Assembly (NCBI RefSeq): GCF_008831285.2
Contig: NC_045151.1
Span: forward strand, 5,593,682 to 5,657,681
Length of the DNA: 64,000 nucleotides
Source of the DNA: Nymphaea colorata
Lineage: Eukaryota > Streptophyta > Magnoliopsida > Nymphaeales > Nymphaeaceae
Reading direction: 5' to 3'
Both the position numbers and the translations under genes were made by a program. This document shows, one piece after another, positions 24,227-35,689 of the stretch. The notes below the pieces were generated by a model. That model was not told the DNA's origin and ran no database searches. It saw only the letters and a program-made list of their open reading frames with translations. The first letter of the stretch is position 1; the number at the start of each line of letters is the position of its first letter.

Positions 24227-24748
24227 CCATCATCGTTCGCCTAAACTCTTAGGTACAAAATGCTACACATCAATTGCATATAAACCCTTCATAATCACAA
24301 CTATTAGCATCACGCATATTCTATGTTCTAGGACGAATTGAGGAGAAAACATGTTTTGTTTAGTCCTAGAATCAATCTTACCCCTCCTCAATTTAAGGTT
24401 TGTCTGAGACCAATCTGTTCTCTAAACCTTTTAAATTTATGTCTTACAAATGTATGCAATAAAACCATTCATTTTTGCATTTGATTTTACAAAAAAAATG
24501 CCTCTAGATATTGAGCCCTGGTCATCACATTGTCAGGCTATTTTTAGCACATAATCTAAGGTATAACCTTACAACTGGACCACCCAATTGGATTGAAAAA
24601 TCTACCCATTATTACCGAAAAGGACAACAGTCCTAAATATGTTGATGGATGAACAAGGAGAAATGGTGAGGCTTTAAATTATATATTGCCTTAGAGAAGT
24701 CTATACAAATACAACAATCATGGTATACCAACAATTTGGATTTACTGG
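24227..24748 (+). other. RE2 leader, homologous to RE1 leader
   Basis: 24510-24735 aligns with 7500-7730 of RE1 (shared CCTTACAACTGGACCAC). It keeps the 5-bp hairpin at 24517-24521/24533-24537 with an 11-nt loop. It is cut at 24748 by the hAT end. Confidence 0.65.
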
Positions 24749-27290
24749 TAGGGCCGCCATCAGGCTAGGCCCGGCCCGATTATATGCCCAACCAAAAGCC
24801 CATTAGCATAATCGGGCTGTGCTAGGCCAGGCTGATGGACTATTGGGCCTCAAGCCCGATCCTTTGCCTGAGGCCTGCCCCGGTCTGATTGGTAACAGGC
24901 CGGGCCTTGAAGGTACATAATTGAAAGGCAATAACTCAGCAAGCGTAATGGAAAACAACAAAAAGATAATTCCCAGAGTTCAAATGCACCAAAGGAAGAA
25001 TACATCCATGTTGCAAGCAACAATTCCTTCTTAAATTTCAAATATGATGAGTAACTTGGATTGATTCTAGTATCACACAATTCACACATTTCAAAACCAT
25101 CAGACCATAAACATGATAACTTTCATCCCTATCATTCCTTTTGTTGAGGCCATAAATGTGATAAGGTGATAAGAAAGCCTGAAAGCAAGAAAAGATAGTA
25201 GCTATGCAGTTCTAAATTTGATATTCAGATGTCAAGTAAAACATAATCAAGCAAGTAACAAATACAACAGAATATAAATGCTAGCATCAAATAAAATTTA
25301 TTGTTGCCATGCTAGCATCTCACACATATACACTTTAAATCAACATCTCGCGAAACACTTTCAATGGTTGGTGTACAAATTACATAAAATAACATGTAAA
25401 AATTATTAAACAATAAACTAAAACTCACAAAATACAAAAGGTTTACCACAATGAAATATGAATTATGTATCGAATCATTAGTCATCACCAAAAGCTTCCT
25501 CCCTATATTCAAAACTACAGAAAATACACCATCACAAGTGAACTACAATGTTAATATATCATGAAAAACAAATGGAATTATTAAAATCTAACACTAAAAA
25601 ATAAACATCTTACGTTTCACCAAACTTGTCTTCATCATGAACCCAACTTTGTGTGCAAACTAATGCTTCAACAGTTTCAAGAGTGGTTGGACATTGATAG
25701 TCATCAGTTGTACTAAACACAAACTCAAAAGCAACTGTAGATATAGGAATTGCTAACATATCTCAAGCCATTCTTCATAAAACGATATATTTACTTTCAT
25801 TTGCCTTCCACCAAGATAATATACTGAAGTCTTCATTAGGCTGCACTTCTTCTATTGGATTAGCTAAATATGTTTTCAAATCTGTGCGAGGTACTACAAG
25901 AGATCCAAAACTCATGTAATATATGAAGAAGACATCTCTTGAAAAATCTCTACCTTCATCATCTTCCACTATGGCATTTGTCTATTTTCATTTTCTCCAT
26001 CATTTGTACCATACATACTATTGTACTCAGCATACAATTTGTGAATGTTGCTCTTTATTTTGTCATATTGTGTCATTGCATCAAGTTTATCCAAATTCTC
26101 AAGTACATACTTCAAATACCTCAATTTGGACTTAGGTTCTAAAAATGCAATTTCAAAGAGGGAATTGTAGTCTTGTCACTATCTATCAAACTTTCCTTAC
26201 ATTTTACATGCCAATGCCCTTATATAGTCACCAGCAGCTACATGATGCCCATGCAAATGTTTGTGTACATTTTATGTCTCTTCAACAAATGCATTAGCTA
26301 TTACATGTCTAGTGGCTGAGAAGCTATTTGTTGCATTATAGAATAACTTCAAAAACTAGCATAAAGAAGATGCATAATGTCACTCATCATTAGAAGGCAA
26401 ATTTATGTGATTATGATCAACATAAGCTAAATGTTGAATGACATCTTTATAGAACGATGAATCTTTCAACTTGATATATGGATAGTTGCATCGAGTAGGA
26501 ACATCAAGGTTAATTTATTTGTACTATTCAAGTCAACTGTTCTTATACAATCTTAAAAGTATGTAATCGTTTTGGTGATCCCTTTACATATTTAACACTT
26601 TCACAAAATTTTGAAAATGTATCATGCATATTCTGCATACCATCTTGAACCATAAGATTTAAAGTATGTGCACCACAACGAATATGCAAATGCTGCCCCT
26701 CTCAATAGAATAAGGATTCTTCTTCCTAAGTTTCCTTTCAATGTATTTATTGCACTATCATTCATCGAACAATTATCGGTAGTAATAGAAAATAACTTTG
26801 ACTGAATGTTTCATTTAGATATGCATTCTGATAAAACCTCATACAAACTATTTGCATTATGTGGTGGAGGTACATATACAAAATTAAATATATGACAAAT
26901 TTCAATCTATATCAATATATTGTTGTGTCAAGCAAAAATACTCCAATGTTTGCTGTGAAGTCTACATATCAAATGTATGCATAGAATCATTAGTCATGTA
27001 CATTGACATAATATTTCTTTTAAGTGTTCTTCTCCAAAATGGAAAAAACTTGGATTGAAGCATGAAGAAGTTTATTATGATATGTATATTCTGTCAAATT
27101 GAACGAAAGCTCATGTGCAACTACAAACTTTGACATCAAGTTTCTTATAGACTCCATGTCAAAATTTTAGATACATAAAGAAGTTGCACTAGAATCATCA
27201 ACTGTAAGCGACAAAGTTCATTCTTTGCCTTCACTAATTTGCTTTTAAAAACATATTTATATGTAGTTTTAAGTGACTAGTGAGAAGTTT
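24749..27290 (-). mobile_element. hAT-family DNA transposon remnant inside RE2
   Basis: Begins TAGGGCCGCCATCAGGC, followed by GGCCCGGCCCGA and further GGGC/GCCC words up to about 24910; such GC-rich subterminal repeats are usual in plant hAT elements. The transposase remnant reads on the minus strand. The right terminus and the matching 8-bp target duplication (left flank TTTACTGG) were not found, so a deletion that also removed gypsy coding DNA probably took the right end, the BED finger and the first part of the transposase. The right limit given is approximate: gypsy integrase sequence resumes by about 27300. Confidence 0.75.
25615..27000 (-). pseudogene. hAT transposase, C-terminal two-thirds, multiply broken
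   Basis: Read from right to left on the minus strand, fragments line up in order with plant hAT transposases: KLFSITTDNCSMND (catalytic-core D region), VVHILNLMVQDG and ESVKYVKGSPKRLHTFK near 26800-26560; DVPTRCNYPYIKLKDSSF and ATRHVIANAF near 26500-26250; FEIAFLEPKSKLRYL near 26150; DLKTYLANPIEE, DFSILSWWKANESKY and DMLAIPISTVAFE (the dimerisation region, normally ...ILSWWK.N..KYP.L...A.D.LAIP.ST.ASES.FS) at 25900-25700. The conserved ASESAFS motif is altered (AFEFVFS), and several stops and frameshifts are present. The N-terminal zinc finger is missing. The protein would have cut and joined hAT ends in the nucleus; this copy cannot. Confidence 0.82.
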
Positions 27291-27299
27291 TGCAAAGAG

Positions 27300-28440
27300 C
27301 CAAAAGATCTAACACACATCTATAAGGTATTTTATTGTTGTTGGAGTTCTCTATAAAAGAGGGCTCATCGTAGAATATGCAATATGTCTCGACAAACAAG
27401 GGGCACCAGAAGTCATCCAAATAGCCCATGAAAAAAAAATTAGAGGAAACCCTTGTCATATTGATAGTTAGAGCATGGTACTATTGACCTACTATGCATA
27501 AGAACTGTCATCAATTTGTCAAAAAGTGCATCAAATGTCAATTGCATACACAATCAATTCATGCTTTTGTAGCATACATACATTCGGTCAGCTCACCTTG
27601 GCCATTCTCAATGTGCGCCTTTGACGTAGTCGGCCCAATCAATCAACCTACCTCAAATGGATAGAGATACTTGCAGCTATTGACTATTTCACTAAATGGG
27701 TGAAAGCAGTTACCCTAAAAACAATTGAAGGGTAACACATGGTGTCCCTCTACAAAAATATCCTATGCAAATTTGGCATCCCTTATGACATTGTCTCAGA
27801 CAATGACACTCGTTTTAAAATTTAGAAGATGTCCATTCTATACTAAAAATATTAAGTCATTTTTATTCACCATATTATGCCCATGATCATGGTCAAGCAA
27901 AAGCAACAAAACAAAATTCTAATAATAAATTTTAGAAAGAGCTATTTAAATGTGCCGAGATTGGCGCCAAATATTTCATGATGCATTTTGGACATAATGA
28001 CCACTATTTGGATACCCACAAATGCCACAATGGCAGAATTGGGGTATAGAACAGAAATAATCCTTTTAGTACACATTCAGAAGCCCATAATGAATAGTTT
28101 TCTGATGTCATCAAATTTTTCATCAACAAATACAAGCAAGGAAATTTAGCACAACTCCATCTCCTTGATGAAAAAAAGTGACAAGCAGCAAAACGCTGAA
28201 GTCTATCACAAAAGAGTAGCTCGTCACTATGCCAAGTTTGTCATTGAAAGAAAATTTCATGTAAATGACCTACTTCATCAATTTATAGCTCCACTCAAGG
28301 ACATGCCCAAAGGCAAATGGCCACTAAATTGGGAGGAACCGTACGTTATTAAGGAATATTCTTATCGATTAATTGACACCAATGGAACTGAAATCTTTGA
28401 TCCAATCAATGCATTACACATCAACAAATTCTATTTTTGA
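27300..28440 (+). pseudogene. RE2 gypsy integrase remnant
   Basis: The plus strand carries, in order, remains of the N-terminal zinc-binding region (NCHQFVKKCIKCQLHT near 27500), the catalytic core opening (FDVVGPINQPTSNG near 27620; FGIPYDIVSDNDTRFK near 27790) and the C-terminal region in one open frame of 91 codons (28165-28440) with RKFHVNDLL, KGKWPLNWEEPYVIKE and DPINALHINKFYF, matching the usual end (KF.P.NWEGPYVV...NP.NA..LK.Y). Stops and frame changes break the core. Integrase joins the element cDNA to nuclear DNA; this copy is dead. Confidence 0.8.
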
Positions 28441-28870
28441 GTGTAATCACAAATCAAAATTGTAAACAGTTGCACAATAGCCAATAGTTCTCCAACAAAT
28501 GAATGTCTTGCATTCTTTTCAAACTTTTAGGAATGTCTTACTTTCTAGCAAGAATTTCAATCCAAATTAATTTTGTGAACCATCTCAAATAAATTTCCTA
28601 AAAGGAATTTGAATAATCGTTTAAAAAATCATTACAAAACCACTTTCAATTTCCAAACCTGAGTTCATGGCTTGACTATGAATGAGCAACCGCAAAGGGA
28701 ATTGGTTTGCATTATACAAGAAATTCTATTGAAGTTGACGGATCAGTGTCAATGAGTTAATATTGATACTAACAATCAATTATTTGTGAAGGTCTAGCAT
28801 GAAATGCCATGAGGAAGAAACCCACATGACCAAAAAGACATTGTCAAGATGGAAGAAAAAACTGTTAAAC
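28441..28870 (+). other. RE2 region 3' of integrase
   Basis: AT-rich, no reading frame of interest. The polypurine tract and the exact start of the 3' LTR should lie here or shortly after, but no TGTTAACACC-like start was found. Confidence 0.35.
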
Positions 28871-28879
28871 AAAAAAACA

Positions 28880-29564
28880 TTTCCAACCAAAGCAGCAGCT
28901 TGTTGTGCAGTTGTGCAGCTATGCATCTTTCTGCCCATCTTAGCAGCTCCCATCTCTGCAGTTTGCCCAGCAGACCTGCAAATCATCCTCAATACATCTT
29001 CAACCGGCTGCATCTTCAACAACAACTAACTAGCAGCCATCCATTCCACTAGCCGACTTCTATAGTTGGATGTCTTCAGCAGCAATCTGAAGCTCACCCT
29101 AAGTAAGGAACCACCTCCTTGGAGCTGCATCTTGAATTTATCTTCAATAGATGCCTAGTCTAGCAACTCCTCTACTAGCCCTTTCCTAACTACTGAATTC
29201 ATTTCCAAGCTGCTCTTTCTAGCTACAGCTTCACTAATCTTAGTCAATATCCCTGCTGTCACCATGTTCAGAATAGCAGTCTTGTTGTTCTCCCAATCTA
29301 AAATCACAGCAGCCCAAGCTGTTCGTCATTTCTCACCACAACCTTGCTGCTCCTAGTCGACAGCCCTGCTCTCATCCTGCTTGGAACAGCAGTCTTGTTG
29401 TTCCCCAAATCCATAGTCGTAGCAGCCTAAGTAGCTCGTCATTCTTTAGTCATAGCATTGCTACTCCCTACCAGTTGTCTTGCTTCTCTCTACCGCAGCC
29501 ACCTGCTGCTCACCCAATTAGCCATCAGCTGCTATTCAATTAGCAGCCTAACTACTCTAGTCTA
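28880..29564 (+). repeat. GCAGC/CTGCT-rich degenerate repeat tract, copy 1
   Basis: Imperfect units built on CAGCAGCC...TTGCTGCTCCCAATC, clearly different from the AT-rich surroundings. A tract of the same kind and orientation follows the copia remnant at 31340-31735, and another lies at 51717-51960. This one and the next may be a single RE2 3' LTR segment split by the copia insertion. Open frames in it follow from the biased composition. Confidence 0.5.
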
Positions 29565-29613
29565 TGTGAAAGATTCTTCAGATCTCTCCTTGACATCTGG
29601 AGAATCTTTCACA
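29565..29613. repeat. 49-bp hairpin made of a copia LTR start and its inverse
   Basis: Starts TGTGAAAGATTCTTCAGAT and ends with the near-perfect inverse (one mismatch in 19), with an 11-nt centre. On the minus strand, 32 bases match the LTR start at 31093 apart from one base. It directly abuts an inverted polypurine-like stretch (CTCCCTCAAGTTGAG). Confidence 0.8.
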
Positions 29614-30660
29614 CGCTCCCTCAAGTTGAGCATGGTAGGAACAATGCTCAACTTGTCTCTGAATTCTTTGAACTTAACGGGTCCAAGAGGTTTTGATAGC
29701 CATCTACTATTTGCTCAGATGATCTATTAAATTTAATTGAAATATTTCCTTTTGACACATGGTCTCTTACAATGTGAAAATCAACTTTCAATGTGCTTTG
29801 TGCGAGCATGAAAGACAAGGTTCGCTGCGAAGTATAATGCCCCTATATTGTTGCACCACAAGGTTGGGGTTCCAATGCATGAGATTTGCAATTCTGTCAA
29901 TAGATATTTTAGCCCCAAAAGTTCAGCAGTGGCACATGCGAGAGATTTATATTCAGCTTCTGTACTCGACCGGGCCACGGTTCATTTCTTTTTAGATGCC
30001 CAAGATATAATATTATCACTCAAGAATGTCACACATCCACCTGTTGATTTTCTGTCTTCAATACTTCTAGCCCAATCGCGTAGGCAAACGTACTCAAATG
30101 AAGATGATCTGATCTTCAAATACACAAACCAAACTGACTTGTGCCCTTTAAATATATGAGAATTCACTTTATAAGGCTCTAATGGCAGTCCAGCAGTTGA
30201 TTCATGTATTGACATGCTCAAATTACTACAAATGCTACATTCTGATGCGTGAAAGTGATATATTGTAATGCTCCCACCACGGTCCAATAGAGGCTAGGAT
30301 CCGAGAATGGAGTGGTAGATCCTAAAGCATAGCCAGCAGACATAGGAGTTTGAATAGGCTTGGTATTGGTCATTTTAACTTTTTGTAAAACATTTTGGAG
30401 ATATGGTTGTTGCTGAAGAACTAAATAATTAGGTTGCCGAGTCACCTCTATGCCAAGAAAGTATGATAAATCCCCCAAGTCTTTTACTGAAAAGGATGCT
30501 CGAAGTTTGGTGAGAGTTTGATTTATGAGCTCAATGGATGATCTAGTGACAATAACATCATCAACATAAACTAAGATGTATATCTTTTCACATCCTTTGC
30601 TTCAAATAAAAAGTGATGCATCTGATTAAAGACATGATGAAAATAATTATCAACAATGGG
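29614..30660 (-). pseudogene. Ty1/copia reverse transcriptase and RNase H remnant, minus strand
   Basis: From right to left: KIYILVYVDDVIVT (catalytic YVDD at 30558-30569), DLGDLSYFLGIEVTRQPN, KPIQTPMSAGYALG, the RNase H segment [42 protein letters not shown] and [25 protein letters not shown], then a polypurine-type stretch (TTGAGGGAGCG on the minus strand) leading into the LTR start. This is the second half of copia pol in correct order, with frame breaks near 29980 and 30230 and stops. It is immediately next to plus-strand copia sequence at its 5' side. Confidence 0.82.
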
Positions 30661-30689
30661 TATGTCAATTTCATTTCCCTACTAGTACT

Positions 30690-31092
30690 GCATGTAATAC
30701 AACAGATCCAACTCTTGCAGGACCAGATGCAATAAAAGACTCAAATCTGGTGACCATCATTATTCCACCACTCAATAATATAGAGTGGCAAACTTCATTG
30801 AGTGTTGTTCAGCCTAAGGCCATCCAGACTCAGTCAGAAAATGATCTAGCATCACAGCTTCCTCCATCTGAGCCTGCTGATCCAGATCTTCAAGTGTCAA
30901 CCCCAAGTAAAATACAAAGTCAAGACACCACCACAGCTACTAGTCGGCCATCAACTTGCATCAAATGATCACCCACTCTATGATGGGCTTTCTCAAACCC
31001 GACATTCTTTGCTCAAATAAAGATGGACTCAGAACATGAACCAGTCACATTCAAGGAGGCTAGCACCGCCACTCACTGGATGAACATGAGCA
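30690..31092 (+). pseudogene. Ty1/copia linker and start of reverse transcriptase, plus strand
   Basis: The plus strand reads a Pro/Ser/Gln-rich linker (QLPPSEPADPDLQVSTPS) typical of the integrase-reverse transcriptase junction, then EPVTFKEASTATHWMNM, the standard opening of copia reverse transcriptase (usually EP.S..EA..D..W..AM). It stops there and joins a copia LTR start at 31093. Together with the minus-strand fragment it makes one reverse transcriptase split and inverted. Confidence 0.65.
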
Positions 31093-31335
31093 TGTGAAAG
31101 ATTCTCCAAATGTCAAGGAGAGATTGCTGGGTGGTTGAATCAGCTTAACATGTCAAGGAAAGATTGCCAGGTGGAGGATCAGCACAGCTAAGGAAGGGAA
31201 TTTTAAATTTTAAAATCCGATCGTAATCCCTTGAATATTGCCTTCATTATGTTACCATATTTTGTAAATTGTCTCCAGCCATTGTAATGTCTTGTAAACC
31301 CTATTATATAAGTTAAGGATTACTCTTGCTTATCA
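31093..31335 (+). repeat. Copia LTR, plus orientation
   Basis: Starts TGTGAAAGATTCTCCAAATG. It has a TATA box at about 31305 (TATATAA) and the internal words GTCAAGGAGAGATTGC and GTCAAGGAAAGATTGC. The right end is not certain because the sequence runs into the CTGCT-rich tract. Confidence 0.6.
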
Positions 31336-31339
31336 TTAC

Positions 31340-31735
31340 GCAAGAGGTTCTCCTATTTCTGCTCCCAATCCAAAACAGCCTTGTTGCTTCTCCCAATCCG
31401 CAACAATCCTTATTTGTCCTAATCTGCTGCTACCAGTTGCTGCTCCCAATCAGTAGTTCTGTTGTTGTATACTGCAGACGCTTGCTGCTCTCAAAATTCT
31501 GTAGCATCCTGCAGCTTCTCTGTCATACATATTTCTGCTCCAATTCCTGCAGCCCATTGCTGCCCCTAAGCCTTTCAACAGTAACTTTTGCTGCTCTTGA
31601 TCAACAGCGATCTGCTGTTCTCCCAACCAGCAGCCTTTCTGCTCATTATCTTAGACTATAGCTACCCCAATTTGGATCAAAACAGCAGTTGCCTTCAACT
31701 AGCAGCTTAGCTGCTTCCTAGTTCAGTTGTGACTC
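31340..31735 (+). repeat. GCAGC/CTGCT-rich degenerate repeat tract, copy 2
   Basis: Many imperfect CTGCTCCCAATC / CAGCAGCC units, same orientation as 28880-29564. Open frames here are compositional. Confidence 0.5.
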
Positions 31736-31789
31736 TCCTTTGAACATGCTCAATCCCCTTTGCGGAAGTAAGATAAGTATTTCAATTAA

Positions 31790-33830
31790 TATTTTGTTTC
31801 TTGCATGAAATAAGGAAAGAGCTAACATGGGGTGGGGTTTCATTTCTTTTATTAAGGATGGGAATGATGTCCAGTTGTGTTGCCGACACAAAAGGTGTAC
31901 ATGTTAAAGCATGGCACGCATGCATACAGCGATTTTGGGAAAATATGCATCCAAAACTCATTTTCAAATAAAGAGAATAACATTTTCTCGATTGGCCTAC
32001 CCATGGACTCAAAACCAGATTTTAAAAGTCATAAGTTGTGAGAATCCATGGTAAAAAGTCCCAGATTAGGAAGAAAGATGCTTGGCTCAATCATGTGGTG
32101 TAAATATCCTCTTTCCTATTTCATTTAGGCACGATACATAAAGGGCAGACGTGAGAGATGAATGAATGATGTTCAAACCCCAAAGGTGTTGCAAATTCAA
32201 TGCAAATACCCAATCCATCAGTCTCGGCCCACCAAGGATTGGACTCACTCAAACAAGGAACCTAGTCCACTCTGCATGTGATTAAAGCAATCAAAACAAG
32301 GTTATTCTAAATCTCTAAAATCTTCACAATTTCATAAATTGATTTTGCCAATAAAGAGCCGGAAGAATATATATATATATTCAAAAACCCAATTAGCTAT
32401 CCGAAATAAGGATGAAGCTATCAAAATTTGTCTGATTTACTGAAGGGGTTCGATCACCCAAGATGAGATTACAAGGGAGATATAATTATCTCTTTGAAAA
32501 CTCCAAAATTATTGGAAATCTAAAATTCCAGATTTTGAACAATCAAATCCATGTTTTCGAACTCAAAAGAATGTTTGAACCAAATATCCAATCACTTAGA
32601 AACAACTCCGAAGTTCCCAAATGCTTGAAATTCTTCAAATACGACTTTAAGCACAACCAATTTTACAACCAAATTCCTATTGATATTTCAACTGAATTAA
32701 GTTAAAATTGAATTTTCAATTGGCAAGCAAGAGATCACCAAGTCAATCTAATTTCAAAAGTCATTATCATTACTATGACTTGATTCAAGTCAATCCATGG
32801 GGTCTTAAAACTCTGCAAATCATTTTGGAAACAAAGATTTAAGAATCCTGAATTCAAAGATTTTGATTTCTAAAGTCAAGCCAAAATCATAGACTATGCT
32901 AGAGCGCATTTTTGATCCAAGATACCAAGAATGGATCTAGGAGTCGTCCAACATTCCAATCTCCCAAAAACCAGTCCATGTCTATGTTCCCATTGAGTTA
33001 CGCATGGAGAGATGAGAGAGTAAAACTTGAATGAAGCATCTAGTTTACTTTTGCCAACACGCATTCACCCATTGCACTAATGCACAACTCACTAATCACC
33101 TTGCCATAAGCAAACGAATTCAGAGTTGCCATCGTGGCCAAGTTATACTGCAACAAAAATTTGGATATCTCTCTTATCTCAAATTTGAATTCAAAAATGT
33201 GAAGTTTTCAAATTCGAAATTTTTGAAAAGAGAATTCTGTTCCAATTTCTCAAAATTCAAGTCTTCCAAAATGTGACTCAAAAATTGGCGTTTTGCTTCA
33301 TTTCAAACTTTCAAAAGAAGTTCACAATTTCAAAATCACAAAATTGGTTATTAAATTAAACCTTCATTTTTCAAAATTCCCAATGTTAACTATCAAATTT
33401 CCAATTTCCAATTTCCAATTCCCAATTTCAATTTCCAGAATTGAATCAATAGTCTTGATTCAAAGAAATTTCCAAAATCATCAAAAATTGCTAGAACTCA
33501 AAAGAATTTCCAATCAAGTCCATATCTTCAAGTCAAATATTCAAATAAATTGAAGTTTTTTATTATTAAAATCGAATTCCAAATGTCTAATCAAGTTCAA
33601 AATCAAATCCAATTCTTGCACAATCATATTGGAGGATCATCAATCAAATGACATGTAAAATTGGAGAAGTGTTAGACCTTTCCCGATTACCCCTATTAAA
33701 AGTGGCAAGAATAGTCAGACTTCGTACTGTTGGCGGATCCTTTTTTCTCAAAATCTTTCAAACCAAAACAATTCATATTTTCTGTTGCTTCACACAACCT
33801 CCCTATTTTTTCTTGGGAGGGGTGCAAACA
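31790..33830 (+). repeat. RE2 3' LTR, 3' portion
   Basis: 32608-33830 aligns with the RE2 5' LTR. GGGAATGATGTCCAG near 31858 matches GGGAATGATGTCCAG near 5278 in the RE1 LTR, so LTR sequence extends back at least to there. The conserved U5 block is at 33676-33722. It ends GGGTGCAAACA, followed by CTTCA. Confidence 0.72.
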
Positions 33831-33835
33831 CTTCA

Positions 33836-34440
33836 TTTCCATGTCATGAATTTAAGAGCAAGCTTTTAATTTCACAAGGCTTCTTCTAGAGGATTTGTCA
33901 TTGATTTCTTCAACATCCTTGCTATGAGAGACTTTGTGCTTCTTGTAGAGGAATTTTTTATGTAAGAGTTCCCTTCCTTTCCAGACAAGCATCCTTCGTT
34001 TTGCATTTCTTTTGTTTTCTTTTTTTTTTGTAGTTTGGCGGCTTTGGCACTTTTCTCTTGATTTATTCTTCGTTCTTTTCTTTTTTAGGCTGACCTTCAC
34101 CTTTGAGGAAAATACCTCACCACCCCATAGGCTACTACAGAACTTCATCATTTTGGTATGCCTTGTATAGCTCATTCCCAGCCTTCAACTTGCAAGTTCC
34201 AACTAAGTAAGAATGTATATGGATTTCAATATTTGTGAAATAGACGTAAATCAATTGTGCACCTACCTAGTATTCTTGATTGACTATTCCAGCAGAACCG
34301 CTATCCTTACCCAACACTTATTTTGCAATTCTTTATCTCATTGACCTGGGCATTAAGCTTTTGCATCCAGTTAGTCATCAAAACAAATGTCATTTCCTAG
34401 ACTAGATTCTCTCCATTTCATCAAGCTGCTTTTTAGTTCA
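33836..34440 (-). pseudogene. Possible gag N-terminal remnant, minus strand
   Basis: The minus strand reads NWMQKLNAQVNEIKNCK (near 34370) and then a Lys/Arg-rich stretch (KKKRTKNKSREKC, KKKENKRNAKRRM) in a 107-codon frame at 33852-34175. This order resembles the N-terminal helix and basic segment of RE1 gag (9500-9720), but no gag core follows because RE2 begins immediately to the left. Low confidence; it may be unrelated basic low-complexity sequence. Confidence 0.3.
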
Positions 34441-34585
34441 CGTCATCGTCTTGTCAAGACCTCTTTTTAGATTGTCTCTAGATTATGATAAAAAATTATT
34501 CTTCATCCTAAGAGTAGGCAGAATCACTCCAACATGTTCCCTTCAAGATGATCAAATCAAAATTATGCAATACTCCAGTCAAATG

Positions 34586-34860
34586 CTTGTGCTCATGTGT
34601 TGTTGTATGCACATGAATACAGGTTTCGAGGTTTGTACCCATGTGTTCCTATATGCATAAGGATAGGGGTTCTAAGGTTTGTACCCATGTATTCATGTAT
34701 GTACATGGATATGGGTTTTGAGGTTTGTATCCACGAGTTCCTATATACACATGGATACATGTTTTTGTGTTCATGAGTTCCCATAAGCTCGTGAACATGA
34801 GTTCTGAGGTTTGTACCCAGGTATTCCTGTGTACATATGGACATGGGTTTTAACCTGCGA
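34586..34860 (+). repeat. Degenerate tandem array, about 46-bp unit
   Basis: GGTTTGTACCCATGTGTTCC-like phrases recur near 34630, 34676, 34722, 34763 and 34808, each followed by a TATATGCACATGGATA-like phrase: about six units. The units open frames on both strands (MGTNLRTP-type repeats on the minus strand), but coding is not supported. Related ATGTGTTCTTGTATGCATG words are scattered to about 35290. Confidence 0.85.
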
Positions 34861-35689
34861 AAGTTTGGTTCATTGTAAGGCAAGTTCAAGGGGTGTGTTA
34901 GAGACACGAGTTCATGGTATCAAGGCATCGGGGGAGGCTTATAATGGAAGTTTTGGTCAACGCAATACTAGTTCTAAGGGGTGAAATGAAGGCACATGTT
35001 CAACATACACAACACGAGTTTTGTGTGCCTGCCTAGGGTGCAAGTTCCTACACAATAGTGCAAGTTCAATGTATTTACATATTCATGTGTGCATGTGGGC
35101 ACAAGTTCGGGCGTGCAAATGTACTGTTCTGTGTATTGCAAAAGTTGTTCAAAACACAAATGCACAAGTTCGGTGTATTCATGTGTTCTTGTATGCATGT
35201 GAGTATGACTTCTGGTGTGCCGAAACACCAAAGTTGTGCTTATGTGTTCTTGTTTGCATGTTAGCATGAGTTCTATGTCCATCGCAGGAGTTCTAATTTG
35301 TAGGGCCGTCCCAATGGGTGCACTCAAGCATGACATTGTGTAGATGTTAATGCACGAAGCATGAAATCTTTGCACTATGTGTGAGTCTTCTAGTGTTCTT
35401 GTGCTTATAAAAGATTAAAAATGCATTTCCAATTTTAGAGATTAAGAACTCATTTTTCTTAGAAGCAAGAATTTAAAAATTTGAAAGTTGTAGTTACCTT
35501 TTGAGGAATACCTTTCTTTGTATGAAATTCTTTTCAAAATTTTCTTTGGAATTGGTGGCCGTTGTTGTTACTCATTTATTAGAATGAGAAAGAAAGAAAA
35601 AATGCCCTAGCTAGAAGGGTGAAATCAAATGATCACAAGGATAAGTGTGGCCATGAATGAGACAATTTCTATTAAGAATGAAAGAAGTA
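34861..35689. other. Spacer with dispersed relatives of the 46-bp repeat
   Basis: 35000-35290 has words like CATGTGTTCTTGTATGCATG and GCACAAGTTCGGG in loose repetition. 35290-35689 is AT-rich without recognisable content. Confidence 0.45.

Larger units (their letters stand above)
23225..33830 (+). mobile_element. RE2: older Ty3/gypsy element with nested hAT and copia insertions
   Basis: Plus-strand element defined by two alignable LTR stretches (23225-24206 and about 32608-33830), a primer-binding-site-like sequence at 24209, a leader homologous to RE1 and an integrase remnant at 27300-28440. The PMD, gag, protease, reverse transcriptase and RNase H are absent. A decayed hAT transposon sits in their place and a rearranged copia lies in or before the 3' LTR. 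The two LTRs differ far more than those of RE1, so this insertion is older. The left end is truncated or disrupted, so no target duplication can be paired; CTTCA follows the right end. Confidence 0.75.

Noticed and set aside
29458-29730. 90-codon frame in the GCAGC-rich tract
   Set aside because: Biased composition and overlap with the copia LTR hairpin.
34593-35375. Frames with MGTNLRTP- and HTHMHTRTHEYT-like repeats
   Set aside because: Translation of a 46-bp tandem repeat and its relatives; no start context or conserved protein.
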